Below are positions 6,246-17,741 of a DNA stretch of 17,741 nt, in pieces. Location of the stretch: assembly GCA_030263275.1 (NCBI GenBank), contig SZOR01000085.1:1-17741 (forward strand), read 5' to 3'. Origin of the DNA: DSNY01 sp016861185. GTDB lineage: Bacteria; Pseudomonadota; Gammaproteobacteria; Burkholderiales; Burkholderiaceae_F. Both the position numbers and the translations under genes were made by a program. Numbering within the stretch: position 1 is the first letter of the stretch; every line of letters starts with the position of its first letter. A model generated the notes under the pieces. The model did not search any database. It was not told the DNA's origin and was given only the letters and a program-made list of their open reading frames with translations.

Positions 6246-7649
6246 TCACGCCAGCGGATGGCCGGCGGCGTGTTCGCGCACGCGACGGTGCGCGACGTAT
6301 GCGGCGAGCCAGGTCATCGCGAATCCCGCGAGCACGAGTCCGGCCGCGGCCGCCGCCCAGAAGCTGAACGCGCCGCCGTAGGTCCAACCCGCCGGCGGGT
6401 GGTACGCGAGCCAGTAGCCACCCGCGAGCCCGAGGCCCCACAGCGCCACGCTGTGGATCAGCATCGGCGCGAGCGCGACCTTGTAGCCGCGCAGGATGAA
6501 GCCGGCCACGCCCTGCATCGCGTCGAAGAAGTGGAACACCACGCCCGCCGCCAGCAGGCTCAACGCCACCACCGCCACCTGTGCGTCGCGCGTGAAGGCC
6601 GCGACGATCGGCTCGCGCAGCAGATACACGGCGATGCATACGACCAGCGCAGTGGCCATCGCCACGCGCCAGCCGCGCCGCGCCGCGCTGCGCGCCACCG
6701 CCGGCAAACCCGCGCCGAGCGCCTGCGCCACCTGCACGCTGGCGGCGATGCCGTAGGCGAGCGGCATCATGAACAGCACCGCGACGAGGTTCGCGACGAT
6801 CTGATGCCCGGCGACCGTTACCGCACCGAGCCGGGCCACCAGCAGCGCGATGAAGGTGAACGAAGTCACCTCGATCAGGATCGTTCCTCCGCTCGGCAGG
6901 CCGAGCTTCAGCAGCTCGCGCTGACGTGCCCAAATCGGTCCGCGCCGGTGCCGCCTGCGCGGATGAAAGCGCGCATAGAAGGGATCGAGCCGGTAGACGA
7001 GCCAGTTCGCGGCCAGCACGCCCCACAGCAGCACGGCGGTGGCCACGCCGCAGCCGGCGCCGCCAAGCGCAGGCAAGGGGCCTGCGCCGTACATGAACGC
7101 GAAGTTCAACGGCACCTTGGCGCCGAGCGCCGCGAGATTGATCGCCATCGTCACCTTGGGGCGCGACACTGCGGCGTTCAGCGCGATGTAGGCGCGCGCC
7201 GCGAGCGACGCCGGCAGCCCGACCGCGACCGCCCACAGGTACAGCGCGGCGATGCGCGCGACGGCCGGTTCGGTGCCGGTCAGCGCGAGCCACGGAGCGT
7301 TGAAGATCAGCAACGGCACGCCGATCAGCGACAGGAACAGCGCCAGCCAAAGCGCCTGACCGACGTCGGTGCCGATGTCGGCGTAGCGCCCCGCCCCGTA
7401 GTGGTGGCCGGCGATCGGCGTCAGGGCCTGCAGCACGCCCATGAAGCCGACGAACACGCTCGCGTAGATGCTGCCGCCGAGCGCGACCGCGGCGAGATCG
7501 TTCGCCGACAGCCGACCCGCCATCACCGTGTCGATCACCGACAGACCCATCACCGCGATCTGCGCAACGAAGATCGGCCACGCGAGCTGCAGCAGTTCGC
7601 GGCCGCTCGCGCGCGACGCGAGCGATGGATCGAGCGTGTTCGCCGACAC
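6246..7649 (-). CDS. norM: MATE family multidrug efflux transporter (NorM-like)
   Basis: This 467-residue protein is almost entirely hydrophobic, with about 12 membrane segments as expected for MATE transporters. Near the N-terminus it has LAWPIFVAQIAVMGLSVIDT and VMAGRLSANDLAAVALGGSI, the usual opening of the NorM subfamily; a related pattern recurs in the second half (IEVTSFTFIALLVARLGAVT, VAGHQIVANLVAVLFMMPLA). Such pumps export cationic drugs and other toxic compounds in exchange for Na+ or H+; the substrate cannot be read from sequence. The start is a GTG (7649) without a visible Shine-Dalgarno sequence. The frame is open back to the TGA of the upstream glycosyltransferase, 36 nt away, and both genes are in the same frame, so translation is probably by re-initiation. 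No ATG gives a better N-terminus. Confidence 0.9.
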   Translation of the reverse strand: MSANTLDPSLASRASGRELLQLAWPIFVAQIAVMGLSVIDTVMAGRLSANDLAAVALGGSIYASVFVGFMGVLQALTPIAGHHYGAGRYADIGTDVGQALWLALFLSLIGVPLLIFNAPWLALTGTEPAVARIAALYLWAVAVGLPASLAARAYIALNAAVSRPKVTMAINLAALGAKVPLNFAFMYGAGPLPALGGAGCGVATAVLLWGVLAANWLVYRLDPFYARFHPRRRHRRGPIWARQRELLKLGLPSGGTILIEVTSFTFIALLVARLGAVTVAGHQIVANLVAVLFMMPLAYGIAASVQVAQALGAGLPAVARSAARRGWRVAMATALVVCIAVYLLREPIVAAFTRDAQVAVVALSLLAAGVVFHFFDAMQGVAGFILRGYKVALAPMLIHSVALWGLGLAGGYWLAYHPPAGWTYGGAFSFWAAAAAGLVLAGFAMTWLAAYVAHRRVREHAAGHPLA

Positions 7650-7685
7650 CGGAAGGATCGCGCCGCCGTGCGAAGTCGGCGCGCC

Positions 7686-9431
7686 TCAATCCTGCGCGCG
7701 GCGGTACAGCCGCAGCACCTCGTCGGGACGCGCCGGCCAGCGGCCCTCCCACACGAGCTGCCAGTCGCCGCTCGGCGGATCGTTGTCGAGTTCGGAACGC
7801 AGCGAATCGCGCTGCAGCGCCAGCGGGCAATCGACGCCGGCCGCCTCCGGCGCGAAGCGCACGCCGCCGTGGAAGGCGAAGGCCGCCCGATGCGCCGGCG
7901 TGAGCCGATGCGCCTCGATGCAACGGTGCGGATTGTCGATCTGCGCGACGCTCAGCCTCAGTTCGCGCGCCATCGGCGCGAACGACCGGCTGTAGTCGAC
8001 CGCGGGCTGGAACAGCGCGACCAGCACGACCCACAGCATGGTCAACCCGCCGCCGGCCAGGGCCGGTCCGCGCCATAGCATCGGCGGGTGGCGCAGCACG
8101 CGCCAGCCGGCGAAGGCGATCCACGCGATGCAGGCCGCTGCGGCCAGCGCGACCGGCAGCAACGGCGCCGGCGTGACGAAACCCGGCACCAGCCGCTCGA
8201 CCGAAGCGGCCATCTTCGGCGGCGTTCCGGTCAGCATCGCGAAGTAGTAGGCCCACACCGCGAACGCGAAGAACGAGAAGATGACGATCGAGAACCAGTC
8301 GATCACGTTTTCCGCCGCGCGCCGCAGCGTCGTCGCGCCGAACGCGGCGAGCACCACGAGCGGCGCGGCGACGAGTGACAGGTAGGTGCGGCTCGACTGT
8401 TCGCCGAGCAGCAGCGCGAGCAGCATGGCCGCAGCGCCGAGCGCCGGCACGACGACGTGCGGGCTGCGCAGGCTGTGCCGCCACGCGTACAGCGTCCAGG
8501 CCGCGAGCGGCCACAGCGGCCACATCGCCCAGGCGAGATTGCGCGCCGACCACGACAACTCGCCAGCGCCGGGCAGCCCGACCGAACGCCACGCCCACGC
8601 GCGCCACTCGGTGAAATACGCGCCCCGCAGATCGGCGGGTAGCGCGAACGCGGCGAGCGGCCACAGGCTGAAGACGACGGCGGCGCTCGCCGCGAGCAAG
8701 GCCAGCGCGGACCGGCGGACGGGGTCGCGCTGCACGATCCACAGCGCGGCCGCGAGCGCGACGAGCAGCAGCACGGCCGGCAGCGGGCCGCGCGCGAGCG
8801 CCAGCGCGCCGACCGCCACGCCGGACAGCGTCGCGCCGGCGCCGGGCCGATCGAGCGCCCAGGCGAGTCCGTACAGCGCGGTCGCGATCAGCGCGACCGC
8901 CGCGCCTTCGACCGTGGTCTCGTGCATCCTCAGCACGACGCCAAGCGTGCCGATGAACAGCAGCACGGCGACGTCGCCCAGCATGCGTGCGTAGTCGCGT
9001 GCGGTCGCTTCGCCGCCGAAGACGAACGCGACGGGTTGCGCTTCGTCGCGCCGCGCGAGCCGATAGGTCGAGTACCACAGCGCGGCGGTCGCGAGCGCGA
9101 ACCAGGCCGCGCAGGCGAGCCGCGCCGCCGTCGCGTCGCCCAGCAAGCCGCCGAAGATGCGGATCGCGAGCGCGCCGAGCCAGAACGCGAGCGGTCCTTC
9201 CTCGGCGAGCGGCAGGCCGACGGTGTTCGGCAGCAGCCAGTCGGCCGCGGTGCCGTGCGCCATCGTCCACATCACGCCGAAGCCCGCCAGGTCGTCCGAA
9301 TACCAGGGGTCGCGGCCGATCAGTCCGGCCGCGATGTAGGCGGCGAGCAGCCCGAATAGCGCCCAGCGCGGGAAGGCGACTGCGGCGGCGGCCGAAACGC
9401 GTGCGGGCGAAGGGCGGGCGTCGATGCTCAT
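7686..9431 (-). CDS. GT-C fold membrane glycosyltransferase (ArnT/PMT-like)
   Basis: The 581-residue product has about 11-13 hydrophobic segments and a soluble C-terminal part from about residue 480. The first loop after membrane segment 1 reads GRDPWYSDDLAGFGVMWT (about 39-56); its early Asp (D41) sits where the acidic catalytic residue of GT39/GT83 lipid-linked sugar transferases lies. The following segment LPLAEEGPLAFWLGALAIRI is also typical of the ArnT/PMT-like group. Enzymes of this type move a sugar from a polyprenyl-phosphate donor to lipid A, protein or another glycan at the periplasmic face; donor and acceptor are not predictable here. An ATG at 9431 was chosen; a TTG at 9440 is an alternative and neither has a clear Shine-Dalgarno sequence. 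It lies just downstream of the rpmE2 terminator and upstream of norM in one transcription unit. Confidence 0.82.
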   Translation of the reverse strand: MSIDARPSPARVSAAAAVAFPRWALFGLLAAYIAAGLIGRDPWYSDDLAGFGVMWTMAHGTAADWLLPNTVGLPLAEEGPLAFWLGALAIRIFGGLLGDATAARLACAAWFALATAALWYSTYRLARRDEAQPVAFVFGGEATARDYARMLGDVAVLLFIGTLGVVLRMHETTVEGAAVALIATALYGLAWALDRPGAGATLSGVAVGALALARGPLPAVLLLVALAAALWIVQRDPVRRSALALLAASAAVVFSLWPLAAFALPADLRGAYFTEWRAWAWRSVGLPGAGELSWSARNLAWAMWPLWPLAAWTLYAWRHSLRSPHVVVPALGAAAMLLALLLGEQSSRTYLSLVAAPLVVLAAFGATTLRRAAENVIDWFSIVIFSFFAFAVWAYYFAMLTGTPPKMAASVERLVPGFVTPAPLLPVALAAAACIAWIAFAGWRVLRHPPMLWRGPALAGGGLTMLWVVLVALFQPAVDYSRSFAPMARELRLSVAQIDNPHRCIEAHRLTPAHRAAFAFHGGVRFAPEAAGVDCPLALQRDSLRSELDNDPPSGDWQLVWEGRWPARPDEVLRLYRRAQD

Positions 9432-9465
9432 GGAGCGCAAATCGATCGGGGCGGAGCGTACGCCG

Positions 9466-9499
9466 AAAACGAAAAAAGGCAGCCGTAGCTGCCTTCTTC
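9466..9499 (-). terminator. Rho-independent terminator of rpmE2 with UNCG tetraloop
   Basis: On the minus strand the stem AAGGCAGC / GCTGCCTT (8 bp, positions 9495-9488 and 9483-9476) closes a TACG loop, giving C(UACG)G, a member of the very stable UNCG tetraloop class. The transcript then runs into TTTT, CG and another TTTT. It starts about 15 nt after the rpmE2 stop and ends about 35 nt before the glycosyltransferase ATG. Confidence 0.88.
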
Positions 9500-9513
9500 G
9501 AGCCGGTGCGGGC

Positions 9514-9813
9514 CTACTTGCGGCGCGACTTCGCGGCGGTGGCTTGCGCGGCGGCGGCGTTGACCTGCTCGGTCTTGGCCGCGAACTTCTGGCGGAACTT
9601 CTCGACGCGCCCGGTCTCGACGATGCGCGTCTGCGCGCCGGTATAGAACGGATGCGACTCGGACGACGTATCGAGCTTGAACAGCGGATAGGTCTTGCCG
9701 TTGAACTCGATCGTCTCCTTCGTTTGCACCGTGGAGCGCGTGACGAATCTGAAGTCGTTCTGCATGTCCTGGAAGACGACTTCGCGGTATTCGGGGTGGA
9801 TGCCTGGTTTCAT
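9514..9813 (-). CDS. rpmE2: 50S ribosomal protein L31 type B
   Basis: The 99-residue product begins MKPGIHPEYREVVFQDM, the type B L31 signature, and contains TYPLFKLDTSSESHPFYTG. It has no cysteine at all, so it lacks the zinc-binding CxxC of type A L31. L31 sits at the subunit interface (bridge B1) of the ribosome. Where both types occur, the zinc-free form takes over under zinc shortage through Zur; here the housekeeping-style promoter suggests it may be the main L31, but that is inference. An Ala/Lys-rich tail (about 82-99, ending AAKSRRK) makes it longer than the typical 80-90 residues. The ATG has GAGGA 4 nt upstream. The frame is open to 10056, but the extension is non-conserved and crosses the promoter and repeats. 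Confidence 0.95.
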   Translation of the reverse strand: MKPGIHPEYREVVFQDMQNDFRFVTRSTVQTKETIEFNGKTYPLFKLDTSSESHPFYTGAQTRIVETGRVEKFRQKFAAKTEQVNAAAAQATAAKSRRK

Positions 9814-9888
9814 GGGGTCCTCGTTTCGTCGGCCGCCAGCCCGTCCGACGATGTCGCCGGGCCACGTACCTGGGCGGAAAGGCCGCGG

Positions 9889-9917
9889 ATTATCCGGGAT
9901 TTGGCGGGGTGGGGCAA
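9889..9917 (-). promoter_or_regulatory. Sigma-70 promoter of rpmE2
   Basis: On the minus strand TTGCCC (9917-9912, four of six) is separated by exactly 17 nt from GATAAT (9894-9889, five of six). Transcription would begin near 9882, giving a leader of about 70 nt before the rpmE2 ATG. It lies directly downstream of the rho-side repeat pair, so rpmE2 can be expressed independently of trxA-rho. Confidence 0.65.
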
Positions 9918-9928
9918 ACGGGCGCGCG

Positions 9929-9953
9929 CTCGGATCGCGGATCGCGGATTGCG
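9929..9953 (+). repeat. Heptamer repeat array, left arm of inverted pair (rho/rpmE2 gap)
   Basis: CT, then CGGATCG CGGATCG CGGATTG, then CG. It is the inverted partner of 10038-10062: 23 of 25 positions pair, and the two mismatches can become G-U pairs in RNA from one of the strands. The arms are 84 nt apart. Confidence 0.7.
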
Positions 9954-10037
9954 TTCTCCGCGCCAAACCGCTGTGTCCTGCTTCGTGGCGGCAGCCGAGA
10001 TCCGCAAGCGGGTGGGAGACCGGCACGCTCCGGGCGG

Positions 10038-10062
10038 CGCGATCCGCGATCCGCAATCCGAG
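10038..10062 (-). repeat. Heptamer repeat array, right arm of inverted pair, directly after the rho stop
   Basis: Read on the minus strand: CT, then CGGATTG CGGATCG CGGATCG, then CG, beginning at the first base after the rho TGA. Closest relative in the window is the copy at 1575 (23 of 25), which likewise sits right behind a stop codon. Confidence 0.7.
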
Positions 10063-11325
<1,263 letters not shown>

Positions 11326-11418
11326 GGTGTCGGCGGGAGGTTGTCGGGGCGCCTGTGAGACCTGCGGAGCGCCCGCGGGGAAGGACGAAGCGGCCGGCGC
11401 CTGCGCCGGCCCTGTCCG
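11326..11418 (-). promoter_or_regulatory. trxA-rho intergenic leader: two hairpins and a C-rich tract
   Basis: Just after the trxA stop, the minus strand has a perfect stem GGCCGGCG / CGCCGGCC (11411-11404 and 11399-11392) with a CAGG loop. A second 6-bp stem GGGCGC / GCGCCC (11374-11369 and 11352-11347) follows. No U tract follows either stem. The 65 nt before the rho ATG contain about 33 C and 15 G on the RNA strand, a C-over-G bias expected of a Rho utilisation region. The sequence before the ATG (CCTCCCGCCGACACC) has no Shine-Dalgarno match. A role in Rho autoregulation is inference. Confidence 0.4.
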
Positions 11419-11742
11419 TCAAATATTGCTGTCGATGAACGCCGTCAGTTGCGACTTCGAAAGCGCGCCGACCTTGGTGCCGACGACCGCGCCGTTCTTG
11501 AAGAGCATCAGCGTCGGGATGCCGCGGATGCCGTACTTCGCCGGCGTGGCCTGGTTCTCGTCGACGTTGAGCTTCGCCACGGTCAGCCGCCCCTGATAGT
11601 CCCTCGAGACTTCGTCGAGTATGGGAGCGATCATGCGGCAGGGTCCGCACCACTCGGCCCAGTAGTCGACCAGCACCGGCCGGTCGGACTTCAGCACATC
11701 GGACTCGAAGCTGGCGTCGCTCGTGTACTTGATCTCGCTCAT
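11419..11742 (-). CDS. trxA: Thioredoxin 1
   Basis: The 107-residue product is a complete thioredoxin with the redox-active WCGPC at 31-35 (within DYWAEWCGPCRMIAPIL). The conserved cis-proline is P76 in GIRGIPTLMLF, and D26 is the buried aspartate. Thioredoxin reduces cytoplasmic disulfides using electrons from thioredoxin reductase and serves ribonucleotide reductase, methionine sulfoxide reductase and sulfate assimilation. The ATG at 11742 has AAGGA 5 nt upstream on the minus strand. An in-frame extension to 11892 is not thioredoxin-like and was excluded. The trxA-rho order is conserved in many proteobacteria. The promoter must lie in 11743-11942, but no clear -35/-10 pair was found. Confidence 0.97.
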   Translation of the reverse strand: MSEIKYTSDASFESDVLKSDRPVLVDYWAEWCGPCRMIAPILDEVSRDYQGRLTVAKLNVDENQATPAKYGIRGIPTLMLFKNGAVVGTKVGALSKSQLTAFIDSNI

Positions 11743-11942
11743 GTTGGTCCTTCGATCTGAGGCCGGGCCCCGCGATGCCGCAGGGGTCGACCGGAGGTAC
11801 TGCGAAAGAATGGAATGCAAGGGAGGAGAGCGGGCCGCCAGGATGTGCTCGATCGGACTACGCGGCCGGCCTATGGCGCGCAATGGTAGCACTTTGCGCC
11901 GGGAACGGAAGCGCGGCGGCGTTGCGCGATCGTCTTTCTAGA
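11743..11942. other. Divergent intergenic region between trxA and the addB-like gene
   Basis: These 200 nt separate divergent genes and should contain both promoters. On the minus strand TGCTACCAT (11890-11882) resembles an extended -10 (TGnTACCAT), without a good -35. On the plus strand TAGAAT (11939-11944) resembles a -10, but it overlaps the ATG at 11943. Neither is convincing. No small gene or repeat is seen. Confidence 0.35.
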
Positions 11943-14791
11943 ATGGCGCGTGTGGAACCGGAAACCGTTCGACTGGCCGGTGATCGCGGCTTCTGGCCGG
12001 CGTGCGCCGCAGCCGCGCTCGCCTTTGCGCGGCGCCACGGCTTGCGCGACGAAACGCTGCACCGGCTGACAGTCGTTCTTCCGCAGGGCGCGCACGCGCA
12101 GCTCATGCGCGCCGCGCTCGCGCAGACGCGCGCCGAGGACCTGCCGCGCGCGTGGCTGCCGCCGCGGCTCACGACGCTCGGCGCATACGCCGGCGCGCCG
12201 CCGGCCGACCCGAATGCGGTCGCGCGCCGCGCCGAACTGTTCGCCGCACTGCGTGCGCACGCCTGGGTCCGCGCCAACTTCGGCGACCGGCCGGCTGCGC
12301 TGTGGGCACTGGCGCGACAGATCGCCGCGCTCGCCGACGAGCTGACGCTCGCCGCGCTCGACGATCCGCGCGCGTTCGCGCAGCGCTTCGAAGCGGCGCT
12401 GGCACGACACTTTCGTCGGCGTGCGGCGCGCGCGCTGCAGCCGCAGGCGCAGCTGGTGCTCCAGCTCTGGCGCGCGCTTCATGCGGGCGACGGTACCGAC
12501 GATGCGGCGGCGGCGCTGCTGCGCGCATTGCGGCAGCGGGCCGAGCAGGCGGCGCGCGAAGGCGCGCCGCTCGCGCTCGTCGCCGATCAACCGCCCGCCG
12601 GTTGGCTGCGCGGCTTCTTCGATCTGTATTCGCGCGGCGCGCCTGCGCTGCTCATCGAGGTCGACCATGCGCGGGCGATCGCGGTGCGCCCGCTGCTCGC
12701 CGCGGCGTGGCCCGAGCTTGCCGAGCCTTCGGCGCGCGCGCGCGCGCCGCTTGCCGAGCGGGCTGCGGCGCTGCGCGCGGAAGCGCCGCCCTTGCGCATC
12801 CTGGCCGCGGCGTCGCTCGAGGACGAAGCGAGCCTCGTCGCCGAACAGGTGCTGGCCTGGCTGCGCGCGGGCGCGCGTTCGATCGCGCTGGTCGCGCTGG
12901 ATCGCGTGGTCGCGCGCCGCGTGCGCGCACTGCTCGAACGCGCGCAGGTGCTCGTGCGCGACGAAACGGGCTGGAAGCTCGCGACGACGAGCGCGGCGGG
13001 CGCAGTCATGCGCTGGCTCGACCTTGCGGGCGACGACGTCTACTGGCGCGATCTGCTCGACTGGCTGAAATCGCCGTTCACGCTGGCGGACCTGGCCGAC
13101 AAGGGCACGGCGGTGGTCGCGATCGAACGGGCGATCCGCGCCGGCGGGGCGCTGCGCGGCGCGCGCGCGATCGGCGCAGCGCTCGCCGAGCGTGCCGCGC
13201 ACGGCGAGACTCCGCCCGAATCCGCCGGCGAGGCCGTGCGCCTGCTGCAGGCGATCGATGCGCATGCGCGCGCGGCGCGGCGCGGCGGACGAACGCTCGC
13301 CGAACATGCGCGCAAGCTCGCGGCGGCGCTCGACGCGCTCGGTATGCGGGCGGCGCTCGCGCTCGATCCGGTCGGGCGCGCGGTGTTGCGCGAGCTGGAC
13401 GCGCTGGCGCTTGCGCTGGCCGGCGACACTACGCGCGTCGGGCTGGCCGAATTCCGCGCGCTGGTTGCGGAACGCTTCGAGGAGGCGGGTTTCGTCGATC
13501 GCTCGATCGACAGCCCCGTCGTACTGCTGTCCCTCGCCGCCACCCGGCTGCGCGACTTCGACGCGGCACTGCTCGTCGGCGCCGACGCCGATCACCTGCC
13601 TTCGGTCGCGCCCGAGCTGCTGTTCATGTCGAACGCAGTGCGCGCCGAGTTGGGACTGGCGACCGCGGCGGACTTCGCGCACGAGCAGAGTGTCGCGCTC
13701 GCGAGCCTGCTTGCGCGCGTGCCCGGGGTCGCCGCGAGCTGGTGCCGTCAGCGCGGGGCCGAGCCGAACGCGCTGTCGCCGCTGCTCGATCGGCTGCGGC
13801 TCGCACACGAACGCGCGGGCGGCGCAGCGCTCGTGCAGCGCGGCGGGCGCATGCATTTCGAGGTCGAAGCGATGCCCGGCGCACCGCCCTTCGACAAGCT
13901 CGGCCCGCGGCCCGCGCCAAGTGCCGCCGACCTGCTGCCCGCGCGGCTGAGCGCGAGCGGTGCGCAGAGCCTGGTCGACTGCGCGTATCAGTTCTACGCG
14001 CGCCATCTGCTCGGGCTGCGCGAACCCGACGACGTGATCGAGGAACCGGCCAAGCGCGAATTCGGCGAAGCGCTGCACGCGGTGCTGTACCGCTTTCACC
14101 GCGAATGGGGCGCGCAGGACTTCGACGCGTTCCCGGCGCAACGCTTGCGCGAAAGCCTGGCGCAGCACGTGCGAGCCGTGTTCGCGCCGCGCGTAGCCCG
14201 GCTGCCGGCGTTCCTCGGCCTGCAGGTGCGCTGCGAGGCGCTGATCGACCGCTATGTCGAATGGCTGCAGCGGCGTGCGCGCGAAGGCTGGCGCTGGTGC
14301 GCCGGCGAGCGCACGGTGCAGGCGCCCCTCGCGCTCGACGGGCAGCGCGACATCGCGCTGCACGGGCGCATCGACCGCATCGATGCCGACCGCGACGGCC
14401 GGCGCCAGGTGATCGACTACAAGGCGCGACCCGCCGCCGCGCTCAGACAGGCGCTCGCCGAACCGGGTGAAGATCTGCAGTTGCCGTTTTACGGGCTGCT
14501 GCTTGCGTCGCAACCCGCCGCGGAAGACGCGCCCGCGGAAAGCGCGGTCTACGTCAGCCTCGACGGTACGACGGCGGCGCGCGCGGTCGTGCGCGAGGTC
14601 GCACCGGAGCAGCCGCTGCCGGAGCTGGTCGACGCGTTGCGCGCGCGGCTGCGGCGCGATCTGCGGCGCATCGCCGACGGTGCGCCGCTGCCGGCGATCG
14701 GCGCCGCCACGGTCTGCGCCAACTGCGAAATGCGCGGACTGTGCCGGCGCGACTACTGGTCGACCGAGGACGGCGCGCCAACGGAGGAAGC

Positions 14792-14795
<4 letters not shown>
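11943..14795 (+). CDS. addB: AddB-like Fe-S PD-(D/E)XK nuclease with inactive helicase fold
   Basis: This 950-residue protein has the AddB layout. The N-terminal region begins like a UvrD/AddB helicase core, but where a Walker A would lie it reads VVLPQGAHAQLM, without GK(S/T), so it is probably a non-motor helicase fold. The C-terminal RecB-type nuclease domain shows H712 (GEALHAVLYRFH), D811 (HGRIDRID), and D825 with K827 (VIDYKAR). Four cysteines, C680 (VDCAYQFYARHLL), C925, C928 and C934 (CANCEMRGLC), match the Fe-S staple that encloses AddB nuclease domains. It very likely works with the following helicase in processing DNA double-strand ends for RecA. It resembles what I recall as the AddB-related TIGR03623 'probable DNA repair protein' group. 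The ATG at 11943 lacks a good Shine-Dalgarno sequence; the in-frame extension to 11775 covers trxA's promoter region and looks non-coding. Its stop overlaps the next start (GTGA). Confidence 0.85.
14783..14787 (+). promoter_or_regulatory. Ribosome binding site that supports the GTG start at 14792
   Basis: GGAGG lies 4 nt before GTG at 14792, inside the last codons of the addB-like gene. It selects the GTG start and, with the GTGA stop-start overlap, indicates coupled translation. Confidence 0.8.

Positions 14796-17741
<2,946 letters not shown>

Noticed and set aside
5490..8078. 862-codon open frame on the plus strand
   Set aside because: It runs through htpX in another frame, across its terminator, and antisense to norM and the glycosyltransferase. 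The product is low-complexity Arg/Asp/His/Gln and the real genes have clear family motifs.
6190..9270. 1026-codon open frame on the minus strand
   Set aside because: It is a frame-shifted shadow of the glycosyltransferase and MATE genes with an Arg/Ala-rich product.
11775..11942. 56-residue N-terminal extension of the addB-like protein
   Set aside because: It covers the trxA upstream region and has no similarity to AddB N-termini, which begin near the chosen start.
12730..12760. Alternating GC run (GCGCGCGCGC) in addB as possible Z-DNA or a frameshift site
   Set aside because: It is in frame and explained by Arg/Ala codons. Similar runs occur throughout the window.
11871..14513. 880-codon open frame on the minus strand
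   Set aside because: It is antisense to the addB-like gene, whose own frame carries nuclease and Fe-S motifs.

Overview
The window looks like ordinary chromosomal DNA of a high-GC betaproteobacterium, most likely Burkholderiales. This rests on the very high GC content with G/C at most third positions, a LapA/LapB gene pair, a type B ribosomal protein L31 next to rho and trxA, and an AddAB-like DNA repair pair divergent from trxA. That is inference from gene content; no database was searched. I see no phage, transposase, integron, CRISPR array, tRNA or rRNA.

Layout. (1) Positions 38-2805, plus strand: a tight run lapA - lapB - comEA-like - cysM, with gaps of 8 nt, a 4-nt overlap and 7 nt. It covers control of LPS assembly, a small secreted helix-hairpin-helix DNA-binding protein and O-acetylserine sulfhydrylase B. 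(2) Positions 2860-5032, minus strand, convergent with cysM: a YqhA/TIGR00645 membrane protein followed by a class I [4Fe-4S] fumarase. (3) Positions 5296-6171, plus strand: the membrane protease htpX with a clear intrinsic terminator. (4) Positions 6246-11742, minus strand, read right to left: trxA, rho, rpmE2 (with its own promoter and terminator), a GT-C membrane glycosyltransferase and a MATE efflux pump. (5) Positions 11943-17741, plus strand: an AddB-like Fe-S nuclease/inactive helicase and an AddA-like UvrD helicase-nuclease that runs off the right edge. The two are coupled by a GTGA overlap and probably form a double-strand-break resection complex. The second gene is open to the window end without a stop codon.

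The genes are housekeeping and I found no convincing new multi-gene system. The signal not explained by gene annotation is a short interspersed repeat built from 7-bp units (consensus CGGATYR, usually three in tandem). It sits directly behind stop codons at three places: the lapB/comEA junction, where it encodes part of the ComEA signal peptide; the cysM/fumarase convergent gap; and the rho/rpmE2 gap, as an inverted pair. Other points worth a look are a C-rich, structured rho leader without a Shine-Dalgarno sequence, and a MATE gene that continues in frame straight after the stop codon of the glycosyltransferase gene.
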